DNA from: Ulva prolifera
Lineage: Eukaryota; Chlorophyta; Ulvophyceae; Ulvales; Ulvaceae
Reading direction: 5' to 3'
Length of the DNA stretch: 64,000 nucleotides
NCBI GenBank assembly: GCA_023078555.1
Contig: CM041202.1
Span: 2,476,022-2,540,021 of the forward strand
Shown here: piece after piece, positions 11,327-22,275 of the stretch
Position numbering within the stretch: the first letter of the stretch is position 1
How the letters are laid out: every line of letters starts with the position of its first letter
Notes under the pieces: generated by a model
Told to the model about the DNA's origin: nothing
Databases searched by the model: none
The model's input: the letters and a program-made list of their open reading frames with translations, nothing else
Made by a program: the position numbers and the translations under genes

Positions 11327-12323
11327 AAAAGGACACTAGCGGTTCTGCAGAGCTACCCCCGGTCTAGCTCTGCCTCACCGCCCATCTTTCGCCTCGAAGG
11401 TTGTGTTTGACTCTGACTTCAGGTGGATCACAGCTTGCATCTTGCTTCAACGCTGCACCCTGACAGCGGTGGTGGAGCGGTAGTATCAGGCTGTTGGCGT
11501 GGCTTCAGTTCCATGTTCCGTCCTGTTGGTGAGGGTCGCGCAAAGTGCGGCGCATGGGAACATAGATAGATCTATCTGGCACTCGAGAACACAGCGCGCG
11601 TGTGTGCTTGCGCATTGCCCCGGCTGTGCTGCCAGCCTCTCCGACTTGCCCTTGTAACACGCTTCATAGGGACGTCAGATGCATTATCCTTGCAGGTGCT
11701 AGAGCTCTGAGCTGCATCCGGTGGTTAGGAATGGGCAGGTTGACATGATGTGTGGCAGGCTTGGGCGCTGGGGCAGCTGCTGGCCAGGCAAAAGCATAGC
11801 GATGCAGAAGCGATCTTATGTGTGCAGCAATGCAGCTGTATGGCACTGTGAGTCGATGCTATGGCATTGAACAGGCTGTTGTATGTATTTCCTGCTCTTG
11901 TGTAATGACGAGCTCTGATGAGGCTTGGTTCAGATGAGGTTGCGTTGACTTTCAGCTGAGCCTCTTGCGTAAGTGATCCAGTCTATGCGCAAATCACTAT
12001 GGCGCACAGAGTTTGATTCTTCCGTTGCTGATCCCGGGTTATCGCTCCCGAGTTGTCAAGCGGATGTGGTCAGCCAAATGGGCAGTGGATGAGGCCATAC
12101 CCCTAGACAAGGTTCGATCCTGCAGATCAAACCTCACAGTTCGGCCTGATCTACGCAGCGAATATAAAGGCAGAGTACTTGAGGGATTTAGATCACTTGA
12201 TGATTATCAGCTTTGCTAACGAGGCACAAACGCACTCACCGGAACCGAGCCCCATATTGCTGCCAACACAAACCTAGAGCAGCGACCACGCCCTCGGAAC
12301 CTGCCACCTGTGACTACTACACG
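11327..12323 (+). repeat. Spacer GST-2 to GST-3, including upstream duplication copy 2
   Basis: From about 11690 this matches the region upstream of GST-2 in order and orientation. Nothing gene-like is visible in 11327-11690. Confidence 0.5.
12046..12075 (+). promoter_or_regulatory. Conserved upstream block of GST-3
   Basis: The motif cccgagttgtcaagcggatg followed by tggtcagc lies 278 bases before the GST-3 ATG. It shares position and sequence with the GST-2 and GST-4 blocks. Confidence 0.5.
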
Positions 12324-13688
12324 ATGAGCAATCGCGTTCTGTACTGGATCTCTGGTAGCGCCCCAGCATGGAGGGCCCGGGTTGTGCTGACTGAAAAATC
12401 CTTGGCGTACGAGTCGAAGCAGGTCAACGCTTCCAAGGGTACGATTCCGCGTACATCCTTACAATAGTATTTGTACCATTCATCCTCCCGGTCTATTAAC
12501 GCATTGAGGTGAACCATTGCAACTGCTGTGGTACGCCCACGTCAGTGAAGCGCTTGTGCAGGCGAGCACAAGTCAGATGAAGTATTGGCGATCAACCCGC
12601 GCGGCCAAGTGCCGACCTTCAAGGATGGCGACGTCATCGTCAACGACAGCATGGCCTTGATGCAATATCTTGAGGAGACCTACCCGGAGCCCGCGCTGCT
12701 TCCGGATCCCGCAGACAAGGTCAAGCGTGCGCTGGCGTACCAACGCCTCCACGAGACATCAACGCTCTACAGCGCAATCCAACCGCTCTTCTTCGCAAAG
12801 ATGACTGGCGCAGTGAAGACCGACGAGGACCAGGTGCACCTTCATTTGCTTGGCAAGCATGCATGCCGCTTGCCGGTCGATCTCTGGAGCATGTGCATGC
12901 ATGCATGCTCCAATCTCTGTAGCTGTCCTCAGAATCGATACCGTGTCACGCCTCCCAGCCCGCCACGGTCGGAATTGGGTGCATGGGGATGTGTGTCTGT
13001 GGGCGTGGGCGTGCCCAGGTGCGTGTGCTGCATGCGGCCGTGCTGCTACAGCAGTGCCTGCATCCACTGAGCTATCCACTGGTGCCGGTGGCGTTGGTGT
13101 TTCTGTTCTTGTGCGTGGTTCCGGAAGTGCCACCTGCATCTCCGCCTTTGTGCTCCACAAACACTCGCCCGGTCAAGATACCCTCACGCCACAGCAACAC
13201 CGAGAGCTCGCTTTCAAATGTCATTGCAACACCTCACGTGCAAGTGTGGGTGCATTCTCAGTACTGCCAAGTGCCCGCCCGATGCCTGTTGCCATGCGAA
13301 CGTCCATGTGCTATCACTGCGACATCACTGGCCCTCACATGTCACTACCTCGCCCCACAAATTTACTTTGCTTTGCAGCAACCACTCACGCACGTCATGC
13401 ATGCAGGAGAAGTTCGAGCAGGGTATCCAGAAGGCACACAAGGAGCTGGCATGGTTTGAGGGCCACCTGTCAGACGGCCGCGACTACCTCGTCGGCGACA
13501 TGTTCACGCTCGCAGACGTCTCCCTCGCAACTGCCCTCTTCTTCGGGCAGCGCGCCGGCGCCACCTTTGAGAAGTACCCGAATCTCGCGGCGTACGCTGA
13601 GCGGCTGAAGGAGCGACCGAGCCTGAAGGAGACGTGGCCGCCGCACTGGCTCGAGACCGACGGCAACGACTGGCTGAAGGGTCTTTGA
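12324..13688 (+). CDS. Glutathione S-transferase, rho-like, GST-3 (intact)
   Basis: Exons 12324-12438, 12562-12833 and 13407-13688 give 222 aa with clean GT-AG borders; the intron 2 acceptor is catgcatgcag. The N-terminal domain begins MSNRVLYWISGSAPAWRARV, with NPRGQVPTF and VNDSMALMQYLEE. The C-terminal domain contains FEQGIQKAHKELAWFEGHL and ends TWPPHWLETDGNDWLKGL. Where GST-1 and GST-5 have SPPCW, this gene has SAPAW, so the cysteine near the active site is replaced by alanine. Exon 2 is 272 nt, as in GST-4 and apparently in the ancestor of GST-2, marking a second subfamily. A glutathione-dependent detoxification role is inferred from the family. It is the only intact member of its subfamily in the window. 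Confidence 0.88.
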
Positions 13689-14516
13689 GTGTACTACGGT
13701 ACATAATGTCGCAGTTGGGAAATCGATCGGTCCAGACCTTGAGGTGTATAGTGGCCAGGTGCAATGAAGCTAGGGATGCTGTAGCTGGGGGAGGTAGCGA
13801 GCAAAGACGCCCGATGTTTTTGCTCGCGTTTCCTGTTGCTGGCCCGTATTCCTTCAGGTTTTGCGTGCGGGTGGACTTCAGGTAAGGCGCAGCTTGCATT
13901 CGGCCGGTGCACATGTTGCAGCCTCATGTCGGCGGACAACCTGACGAGCTGAAGCATTACAGTGGCGTCAGGGTCTACGCTCCGGTCGACACCTATGAAT
14001 GGTCCTTACACAGAATGTAGCACAAGACGGTGGCCGCGGGGATGCCAACTTGCCTTGAGGGTGTGACTATCGCGGTCCGGGCGAGAATCAAACAGCGGCA
14101 CCTGTTTAAATGTTGGTGGCAATGAGTGTCTCAACATCCAGCTGCGTCTGAAGCGGTCGCTTGTAACATGCCGTATTACAGGATTTGTTCATTCATGTGG
14201 ACGTCAAGCTGCGCAACATCGTCGAGCAGAACCTGCGCTCCTCCAAGCTGTTACCCTGCCATGCGGCTCAGTGCACCCTCAGTGCACCCTCATGCGGCCT
14301 GATACCCGCTCCAGCACTGCCACCATATCAACCGTGCTCTCGACCACACCATGAAAACACACGCCTACTGGAGCAGTTGACTGTGACGTCGATCAGAGAC
14401 ACGGAATGCGTCTGTTGTCCATGAACGGCCAGCGGGGCAGTGGACGCAGGCGCGGCGGACGGCGAACGTCGCGCCACCACGACAATGGCACCCAGCCCCG
14501 TGATCACGTGTACATG

Positions 14517-14706
14517 TGGTGAGCGGCAGAATTCGGCGCTGCGGCGACGGCTGCTGCGACGGGGCTGCGGCGACGGCTGCTGCGACGGCGAATTCTGCCG
14601 CTCACCACCAGTGAATAAGATTGTGTGAGTGGCAATGCCCTGCACATTGCCGTCGCGATCGTCGCAACCGTCACGGGCGACGGCGAATTCTGCCGCTCAC
14701 CACCAG
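14517..14706. repeat. Palindromic module with three copies of a 20-bp end
   Basis: ggtgagcggcagaattcg at 14518 faces cgaattctgccgctcacc at 14589, and the latter repeats directly at about 14683. The inner 50 bp is a tandem pair of a 25-bp GC-rich unit (gctgcggcgacggctgctgc, then gacgg). The outer arms could act as terminal inverted repeats of a miniature element of about 90 bp, with a third end left over. Confidence 0.55.
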
Positions 14707-15253
14707 ACACTCCCCCGGACCGCCGCACGCAGCTGCGGGCACAAGGGCGTTGGTTGGGCCTTCGTGGCATGTGATCTGATGTGCTGTGATGCATGCATGT
14801 TGATATAGCCCTGTGCAGTGTGATGTGAGAGGAGTCCTGCACGCAGTGTGCGGCACAGCTGGCCCAGCCGGGGATGCTGCAGCAGGGATGCAACGCGTGC
14901 TTGCGGCGAAGGCAGGTGAAGGCACTGCGCTTTAGTGCCCCTCCGGTGGTTGGCAGTGCCTGTGTGCACATGTGCTGCAAGGACAAAGGGGCGCGGCGGG
15001 CGGCCCTGCGAGCATCGCAATTGTTCTTATAATGAATTAAGAACCCAGCCACCAGCCCAATGCGCCAACGCCACAGCCGCAACCACTGGGCACTTCTGGA
15101 CACTGGACACACGGCACTGTGCCAGCACAAGCACAACCCAAAGCGCTCACAGCGACGTACGCAAACGGCAACAAAGCCTGTGAACGTGTATCAGTACTAA
15201 GTCTTGAAGTTAATCGCCCATGTATTGCAGCGGAGGCAGTGGGCAGGTATTGC

Positions 15254-16560
15254 CATGGCTGTGTTACAAGGACAAAGGCAGCACCGCGAAAGCAGCAAAC
15301 AGACGAAGCAAACACTCAGCCACCCACGCATGCAACACCCACAACGCCCAGGAAACCCATCACCGGCGCAGCAAACGACACAGATCCGCAGACCGCTCAG
15401 CACACACCCACACACCCACACACGAACGTACAGACCCCACGGGTAACAACCAACAACACAACCGCCAACACCACAACGCCCGGCGCCGTACGACAGGGCC
15501 ACGCCCAATACACTGCTGCCTGAGGCCGCCCATCATGGCCGCCCGATTGCCATGGCTGTGTGCCAACCCGCTGTCATGTAAATGTGCGTGCAGCTTGTCA
15601 CAAATGACCAGCAGCACCGGTGGGGGCTTGGCGGGCTTGGGGGGCTTGGGGGCCTTGGGGGGCTTTGGGGCCCCCGGTGACTTCCACGCTGGGCCGACGC
15701 CGGCCGGGCTGCCAGCTTGGGCCGCCGCGGCCGCGCGGGCGGCGGGGTGGTATTGCATGCTGACGCGGGGGTTCGTGTGTTGGGGGGTTGACCGGCCGCG
15801 GGACGGGTGCGTAGGTGTGGTATATAGGGGTGTGTGGGTGCTGTGTGCGGGTGCTTGCTGTGATTTGGTCCTAAGTTCGATCGGCTTTGAGGTGGCTGCC
15901 GCTCTCCTGGCGCGCGTGCATGGGGTTGTGCGTACGTGCATGGGGTTGTGCGTACGTGTGCTTCCTCGTTGTCCTGGCGGTGCTACCGGCCCCCCCGGCT
16001 TTGTCCCTGTAACACACACCCACAATCACACTTGAACACCCACCGCCACATGCACCCCGCCCCACAGCCCGGCCCCAGAGCCTCGAAGGCACACGCAGCA
16101 CAGGCTGTAAAGCCAGACACACAGAGGCACCAACAACAATCCCGGGGAGGCCCCAGCCTCCCCCAACAAAACACACCCCGCCCGTCAGCTGGCCCCCACC
16201 GCCACGCCACGCAGCGCACCCGTACACACGCCACACGCCACACCCCACGCAGCGCACCCGTACACCCGGCGGACCCTCAATCTCGTCCCTAGCCCTCCCT
16301 GCCCGCACCCCCCTGTCGCGCTCCCACGGCAGGCCACACGCCAACAAACGGCCAGCGCGCCAGCGCCGCAGCATGCAGAGCGCAAGGCCGGCCATCCGCG
16401 GGGCCGGCAACAACAAGTGCCACCACCTCCACAAAGCGGATGAAGCCGCGCGGGCGAGCGCCACTACCGCCCAACAGGCAGCCAGGGCGGGGGGCGAGCT
16501 GCCGCACAGCCGGGTGGCCCATGAGCGGCGTGTGGCCATCGAGTGGGACCGCCTGCCACG
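15254..16560 (-). repeat. GC-rich dispersed repeat, copy B (composite)
   Basis: 16560-15998 read on the minus strand resembles the repeat at 5490-4853 in order and composition. The short terminal motif occurs at both 15254 (gtgttacaaggacaaag) and 15998 (ctttgtccctgtaacac) in opposite orientation. The whole may therefore be two elements, one nested or abutting. No transposase-like domain was recognised. Confidence 0.4.
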
Positions 16561-17187
16561 TTGAAGCTGCCTTGCCCGTGTGACGTGCCGTTAGCGTGGC
16601 ACCGGCGCACACCTGGCCGGGCCTCCGCACGTCAGAGAGTTGTTGGCAGCTGCAGGTGACGAATCGCTCCCTTCAGGATCAGTCGCCGGGAGGCTGCGCT
16701 CGGTCCTGCAGCAATGTCAGCAAGCCAGTTGAGGAAGGCAGACGCAGCCAGGCTAATGTCTCGTACGTCTCATGAGGGACGAAGGATATGCTCCAGTGCC
16801 CGCCCAGCCATATTTCTTGCGGCTGCACACGTCGGAAGCCGCCGCTTGGGCCCTCTGTGCAGGTCACACACTGGAGCCGTCCTGCAGATTGTGCCCTGTG
16901 GTGCTACCTATCTGGCTTGGTCCTTGTAGCACACACTGCAGCTGTGCACGTGCTCGGTGCCGGTGCTTTGTGCATTGCTTCACCCAGATGGCATCCAACG
17001 CGAGCAGCACATCGATCCTGCGTTTGCACTTGATGAGCAGCCTTGGAAAATGGTAGCGAGAGCTCTACCAAATGTGTCCTTGGTGCTGCCCAGGTGGGCC
17101 AGCGTATGAGCTTCCGTTGACACTTCGATGCGCATGTACTTCCAACCATGCACGAGCAGCACTGGCGTAATGAAGAACCTGCTTCTG

Positions 17188-17217
17188 CCCCCGAGTTGTC
17201 AAGCGGGTGTGGTCAGC
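17188..17217 (+). promoter_or_regulatory. Conserved upstream block of GST-4
   Basis: The motif ccccgagttgtcaagcgggt followed by gtggtcagc lies 281 bases before the GST-4 ATG. It corresponds to the GST-2 and GST-3 blocks. Confidence 0.5.
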
Positions 17218-18035
17218 GCGGACGAGGATAATCACCCGTCAGGAAAACATTAATCACCCGTGCACGCTGGGTCATGGGCGGTCTGCGTCGTTCCCCCAAA
17301 GCACCGAGTCAATATTGCTGAGTCGAGTATGCCCTTCCCCCGGTACTTGTACACACAGTCTTTCTGTCGAGTACCACTGCAAAGGCCTGAGCAGCAACTA
17401 GCCTACGACAAACTTCCGTAGCACCGAAGACAGTCTCTCGAATCTCCAGACTCCATCGTCCATACGATATGAGTGGTCGCGTCCTGTACTGGGTGTCTGG
17501 CAGTGCATTCGCATGGCGGGCCCGGGCAGTGCTGGCCGAGAAAGGGCTGACGTACGAGTCGAAGGAACTCAAACCGAGTATGCATCCGCGTGCGTCCGGG
17601 AATGCAGCGTACTAATCGAACCTACAGTTCCGAAATTTCCTACCGACGTATTGCAACTGCTGTGGCGCGTGTCATTGCTGCGGATGTTCAGGCGAGATCA
17701 AGTGCGACGAGGTCTTGGCGATCAACCCGCGCGGCCAGGTGCCATCCTTCAAAGACGGCGAAGCCGTTGTAAACGAAAGTATGGCCTTGATGCAATTTGT
17801 CGAGGACACCTACCCGGAGCCCGCGCTGCTTCCGGATGCTGCAGACAAGGTCAAAAGAGCTCTGGCGTACCAACGCCTCCACGAGACGACCTCTCTGTAC
17901 ACCATACTTCAGCCAATGTACTACGTCAAGGTGATCGGAGCAGTGAACACCGAGGAGGAACAGGTGAACCTTACCAGATTGGTACCCTTCGCATGCATGC
18001 ATGCATGCACACTCTGTGCCGAATGCATGTTCCCC

Positions 18036-18142
18036 TGAGGTGTGCGTGCGGTTGTAGTGTGATCGTGTGTCTATGTGTGTGTTGCTGCTGATTCGGACGA
18101 GATTCGGTTTGGTTTTTGTCTTCTCCCGTTCACTATTTTGTA
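18036..18142 (+). mobile_element. Short 107-bp inserted element, copy 1
   Basis: The element runs from tgaggtgtgcgtgcggttgt to cactattttgta and is flanked by perfect 14-bp direct repeats aatgcatgttcccc at 18022-18035 and 18143-18156. A nearly identical reverse-complement copy lies at 19753-19860. There is no protein-coding capacity and there are no terminal inverted repeats. A long target duplication favours a retroposed short element. It lies in intron 2 of GST-4. Confidence 0.75.
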
Positions 18143-18559
18143 AATGCATGTTCCCCTCGCCAGAACCAACGCCAACGCATGTGTGGCCCCGTAAACACCT
18201 GGCCCTCATCATAGGCGTGCAGCCCATGCGTTGCGGTGGGGCATCCCAAGCGCAGATGACGTCCAGGCAGCCCAGAGTGTCCAGCAGCCCAAAATGCCCA
18301 GCTAGGTGCATGCATTGCGTTCATGCATTCACTCGAGTGACCACAGGCGGGCGACAACTCCGCTGTAGCACGCTCTCGCGATGTCGCCGCTGCATGCTCA
18401 CGCCTGCACTCATGCAAATGTGGCGTCATCTCAAAGGTGCCGTCTGCATGTTCCTTGGATCATTTGTGTGGGCCAAAACACAGCATTTTGGGCGGCTAAA
18501 ACTGCGTCCTCTGCCAGTGGTAGCGGTGGCGTTGGTGTTTTCAGCCTTGTTCATGTGCT

Positions 18560-18602
18560 GGCGGTGCCACCTGCCTCCCCTGCTTTGTGCTTCAACACAC
18601 AG
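18560..18602 (+). repeat. Terminal-motif family member (GST-4 intron 2)
   Basis: ggcggtgccacctgcctccc leads into tgctttgtgcttcaacacac. Related copies occur at about 4853 (minus), 13120, 14955 (minus), 15255 (minus), 15980 and 16895, all within the GST array. The loose consensus is ggtgcyacctgcct, then ctttgtccttgtaacac. Confidence 0.5.
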
Positions 18603-19742
18603 CAACCATCAACATGCCTGCATTGCCGATTCCCCCTTGCCCAGGCGCAGCTGTCCTTTGCCGATTCCAACTTATTAACCTCGCCCGCACCGTCACCATC
18701 CCGCGTCACCATCCCGCGCGGGCGTGCCCGTCGCTATCACCCTATACCGGCACCTCTAGACGCCGCATATGCACTACGTGTGCCGTCTGCCTCTCGCACC
18801 GCCCCCGCACTCCCCCATGCAATTCGGTCGAAAGCCTTGCTCCCGGCACTCTAGAGTGTAGAGCGAGCTCGCTTCCTACACTGCTGTGGCACAGGCTTGG
18901 TCCTGTGGCGCCTCCATGCTGCAGCAGCCAACCTAGACCGCACAGGCGTAATGTGACCGTCTGCCTTTCTAGCTCTAGTAGTGCCGTGAGGGGGGCTCCA
19001 GGCTGTGAGGCAGCGACTGGTTGCAACTCGACTCAATTGAGTCTGTGAGGCAGCCACGCTAGGAGGCAGCTGTGGCTGTCCAGTGGTGTAGCGGACATGT
19101 CACAGGGTTGCCACAGCTGCCAATCCAGGTGGCAGCCACTAGTGTGGTCTGGTAGGGAGCAGCCGCTCCATCAGCCACCTCATCCGGGCAAAGGCTGCCA
19201 GTCAGGTATCGCTGTCAGGCCAGTGAGTCCAGATCTGCTTCACCGCCACCTCATACTTCCAGGTGGTGAACCCCTTTGGCGTGTGGTCAAGTTTGTAGGA
19301 GTTGTTAGCATCGTCATCAGGACGCAGCTCAGCAAATCCACACTTGTTTTCACTCAGCTTTGCACTCGTGTCGTGCAGGAGAAGTTCGAGGAGGGCCTTA
19401 AGGCGGCGCACAAGGAACTGGCGTGGTTTGAGAGCTACCTAGCTGACGGCCGCTCTCACCTCGTGGGCGACATGTTCACACTCGGAGATATCTCCCTCGC
19501 AATCGTGCTCTTCTTCGTGTAGCGCGCCGGTGCCACGCTGGAGCGATACCCCCGCATGGTTGCGTATGCCGACCGGCTGCGGGAGCGGCCGGGCCTCAAG
19601 GAGACGTGGCCGCAGGACTGGCTCGAGACGGACGGGAACGACTACTTTAAGGGGCTTTGAATGCGATACTATGACTTGAGTTTCCCCGAGTGCGTTTCGA
19701 TTGACATTTTCAAACGTTGCCTGAATCGTGTTTCCGAACGAG

Positions 19743-19747
19743 TGTAA
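19743..19747 (+). terminator. TGTAA poly(A) signal of GST-4
   Basis: TGTAA lies 83 bases after the original GST-4 stop. It sits just before the second 107-bp element copy, so most of that copy should lie beyond the cleavage site. Confidence 0.55.
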
Positions 19748-19748
19748 C

Positions 19749-19867
19749 TAATTTTACAAACGAGTGAACGGGAGAAGACAAAAACCAAAACCGAATCTCA
19801 TCCGAATCAGCAGCAACACACATAGACACACGATCGCACTACAACCGCACACACACCTCAGCCCGGC
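19749..19867 (-). mobile_element. Short 107-bp inserted element, copy 2
   Basis: 19753-19860 is the reverse complement of 18036-18144 with few differences, mainly single substitutions and small indels. An 8-bp direct repeat agtgtaac brackets it (19741-19748 and 19868-19875), consistent with an independent insertion. The two copies form an inverted pair around GST-4 exon 3. Confidence 0.68.
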
Positions 19868-19875
19868 AGTGTAAC

Positions 19876-22275
19876 AGTTCGACCTGGTCATGCACACCCC
19901 CTGCCACGCCTGCCCCCCCGCTCCCCCGCTGAATTACCCACGAATGCATCGTGCGAATGTGGCTGAATATCGGCGTCGGTTCGGCTTGCAATTGGGATCT
20001 GTGAGTTGGAGGCCTGCACCCTTGCATGTTTCGGTGTACCATGGAAGCATTATCACGCAGGGAGAGAACGCACGCGTACGCTGCTCTGTTGTTATGACCT
20101 GGCCTTGACCAGACCGTGGCGCGCCATGTGGGCGCGGCGCAGACATGCATGCGGACTCCAGCAGAGGCTTGCTCAGGCTGCGGCGTGGCGGCACCTGAGC
20201 ATCTGGCACGCTTGAGGCATGAGGTCACGTCACATGCCGCACAGCCACCACGGCCGACGCAGCATGCCGCACAAGCCAAGAACCATTTGAATGGTGGCAT
20301 GGCCACAATTGCGCTTTGACCTGGAGCTTGCAGTACCAGGCATCGACCATTTCGTGCGGTGAACACCACAGTCGTGGGACCTGCGTGCCCTTGGCCACGA
20401 CCCCGTAGTCTCCGAGTCGAGTCTGCTGAGTCAGCAGCATCAGCGCTACCAGTGGCCCCATGTTTCGCCGCTGAGAGCGGCGGGGCACAGCCGCGACAGC
20501 GACCACATGTGCAGGGCCGCGCCAGGGGACCCACATGCATGTCCACGGCACCCGAAGCAGCATGGTGCATCGGCGGAGGCGTCAACCCAGGCGGCGCTCT
20601 GTGTGCGTTGCAGTGCCACCAGCTGCGCCCGCGGCCGGTGCCGCTGCTGCTGTGTGTGTGTGTGTGTGCAGAGGCAGGCGCGCAGTCATCGCACGGTCAG
20701 CAAGCTGTGCCGGGCTGCCGAGGCTGACTCCTGTTGCAAGACGGCGCCTTTCCAGATTCGAATGCACCAGGCTCAGGCTCTAGTTGTGACTGCCATGCGT
20801 GCCCATGGCCCTCCTGGAGTCACCACGTCAGAACAGCGCGGCCAGTGGTGGAACCTGCACGCATGCCCATGTGGTGATCGGCGCAGCACAGCTAGCTGCC
20901 TTTGACCGATGGAGCATGCATGTGATGCCTTGATGGACCTATCGTCTGAGGGGGGTTTCCAGGTGCTTTACCCCTTCGGCATACGTCGTCCCGTTCACTC
21001 GGAGTTGTCAATGTCCAATAGGATACGGCTCAGTAAATGCAGATTGACTTTACCTATAGTCAGCACGCATATGTATAGCTTGTGTGTGAACGATGTACAG
21101 CTTCCGTTGGGCTTTGGACAGTTGCAGCCATCGCCTCAGGGGGCAGGGGGGGTGAACATGTATATATACGCGACGACAGTCCTCCTCAGTTGCGTGCTCA
21201 CCGAAATTGGAACGCCGTCGTAGCCATGATCAATGCGGAAGAGCGCCTGTCGGTCCGCGTCCCCAGTGGCCACAGTGTGAGGTGTTGCAACAGGACCGAG
21301 GACCGAGAGGAAGCGGGCCGCACCGCAGAGTTCGCACAGCGACACGGCATCATTCAACCACACAATACGATATCAAGCCACCACAGCCACTCCAACGCAG
21401 CCGCACAACACAGCACAATTCCGAAGCGAACCCAAACGGAGTATGCATGCCCCTCACGCATGCTTGCCATGGCCTGTGCGCTCATGCACACACCCACATG
21501 AACCCGACTCCTGAAAGCTTCCAGCAATGCCGCATGGACAACTTCAGATCGCTGTCTGCCACGGAGGCTGCGATAAAAAGCCTGGCCGCCCCCTGCTGGC
21601 CACTGACTCACTGCACGACACGCCTGCCCCCCAAACCCTGTCCCACCCCTCCGCATCCCGACATGGTCATGTGGACGGGACAACCGGTCCCGTGCGATGA
21701 CCTCTCGCTGCTCACTGGTCGTCTGATCTTTTTTTTTTTTATTGAGCGGCGGACCTTCTGACGCATCCCTGCCTCCCCCTCCGAAGGGTCCCAGGCAGTG
21801 CCACCGCCGATTGCGCCGTGTGCCGGGTGCCCTGTGCGGCACCCTGCGCGGGCCACCGACAGCGCAGAGCCGGAGCACACCCGATCTCGAGACGCGGATG
21901 GCAGATATATCGGCGGCGCTATTGCGCGGGCTTGGCTGGTGATTGCGGTGCAGACCGTTGCGAAGAGCATGTGCATCGCGGATCCGTACAACAGCCGATG
22001 TGCGCTCGGTATGACGTGTGCACTGCTGTGGTGGGGTTTGCAACTGTATGGCACCTGTGGACACCAGATGTGCCCGATGACGTTATCCGCTCTGGAGGCC
22101 GTATGCCGGTATTCTGTGTCAAGAACACTGCCGCAGTGCGCGCTGGTTAAATGGATGTAGATGCAAACATTCGCAGCGCAGACGTATCAGTCAATCAGGT
22201 CACAGCATCAGGATCGGTAGAACTTTCGGTGTTCTCAGAAACTGACATTGACACTGCGATCGAAGTTTGTCAGTC
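19876..22275. other. Spacer GST-4 to GST-5
   Basis: No gene is recognised. The region holds a short GT microsatellite near 20654, a truncated SINE copy at 20943-21060 and a run of T residues near 21729. No counterpart of the GST-2/3/4 upstream block was found before GST-5. Confidence 0.45.
20943..21060 (+). mobile_element. SINE copy, 5'-truncated
   Basis: It matches the body and 3' end of the SINE at 6232-6513 in reverse orientation. Shared blocks include gtctgagg, ttaccccttcggcata and ggagttgtcaatgtccaata. The tRNA-like head is absent. The tail reads actttaccta. Confidence 0.65.

Larger units (their letters stand above)
13689..17187. other. Spacer GST-3 to GST-4, repeat-rich
   Basis: No gene is recognised in these 3.5 kb. 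It holds the palindromic module at 14517-14706, terminal-motif copies near 14955, 15255, 16000 and 16905, and the GC-rich repeat at 15998-16560. Long open frames here follow base-composition bias and carry no domain. Confidence 0.5.
17469..19660 (+). pseudogene. Glutathione S-transferase GST-4 with in-frame TAG
   Basis: Exons 17469-17577, 17692-17963 and 19379-19660 align throughout with GST-3. The N-terminal domain begins MSGRVLYWVSGSAFAWRARA and continues with NPRGQVPSF and VNESMALMQFVED. In exon 3 the conserved FFGQRAG (GST-3, GST-5) or FFAQRAG (GST-2) reads FFV-TAG-RAG at 19520-19522, a CAG to TAG change. The frame beyond it stays open and conserved to GLKETWPQDWLETDGNDYFKGL and a TGA at 19658. 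The stop removes about 46 C-terminal residues, including helices that support the fold. TAG is the true terminator of GST-1 and GST-2, so codon reassignment is unlikely. A recent nonsense allele or pseudogene is the best reading; a truncated product cannot be excluded. Confidence 0.75.

Noticed and set aside
15871..16539. 222-codon minus-strand open frame as a gene
   Set aside because: It follows GC bias within a repeat, shows no domain, and its relative at 4839-5495 shares composition rather than a clear conserved protein.
19520..19522. Reassigned genetic code (TAG read as Gln)
   Set aside because: TAG terminates GST-1, GST-2, RRP42 and RNF121 at expected positions.
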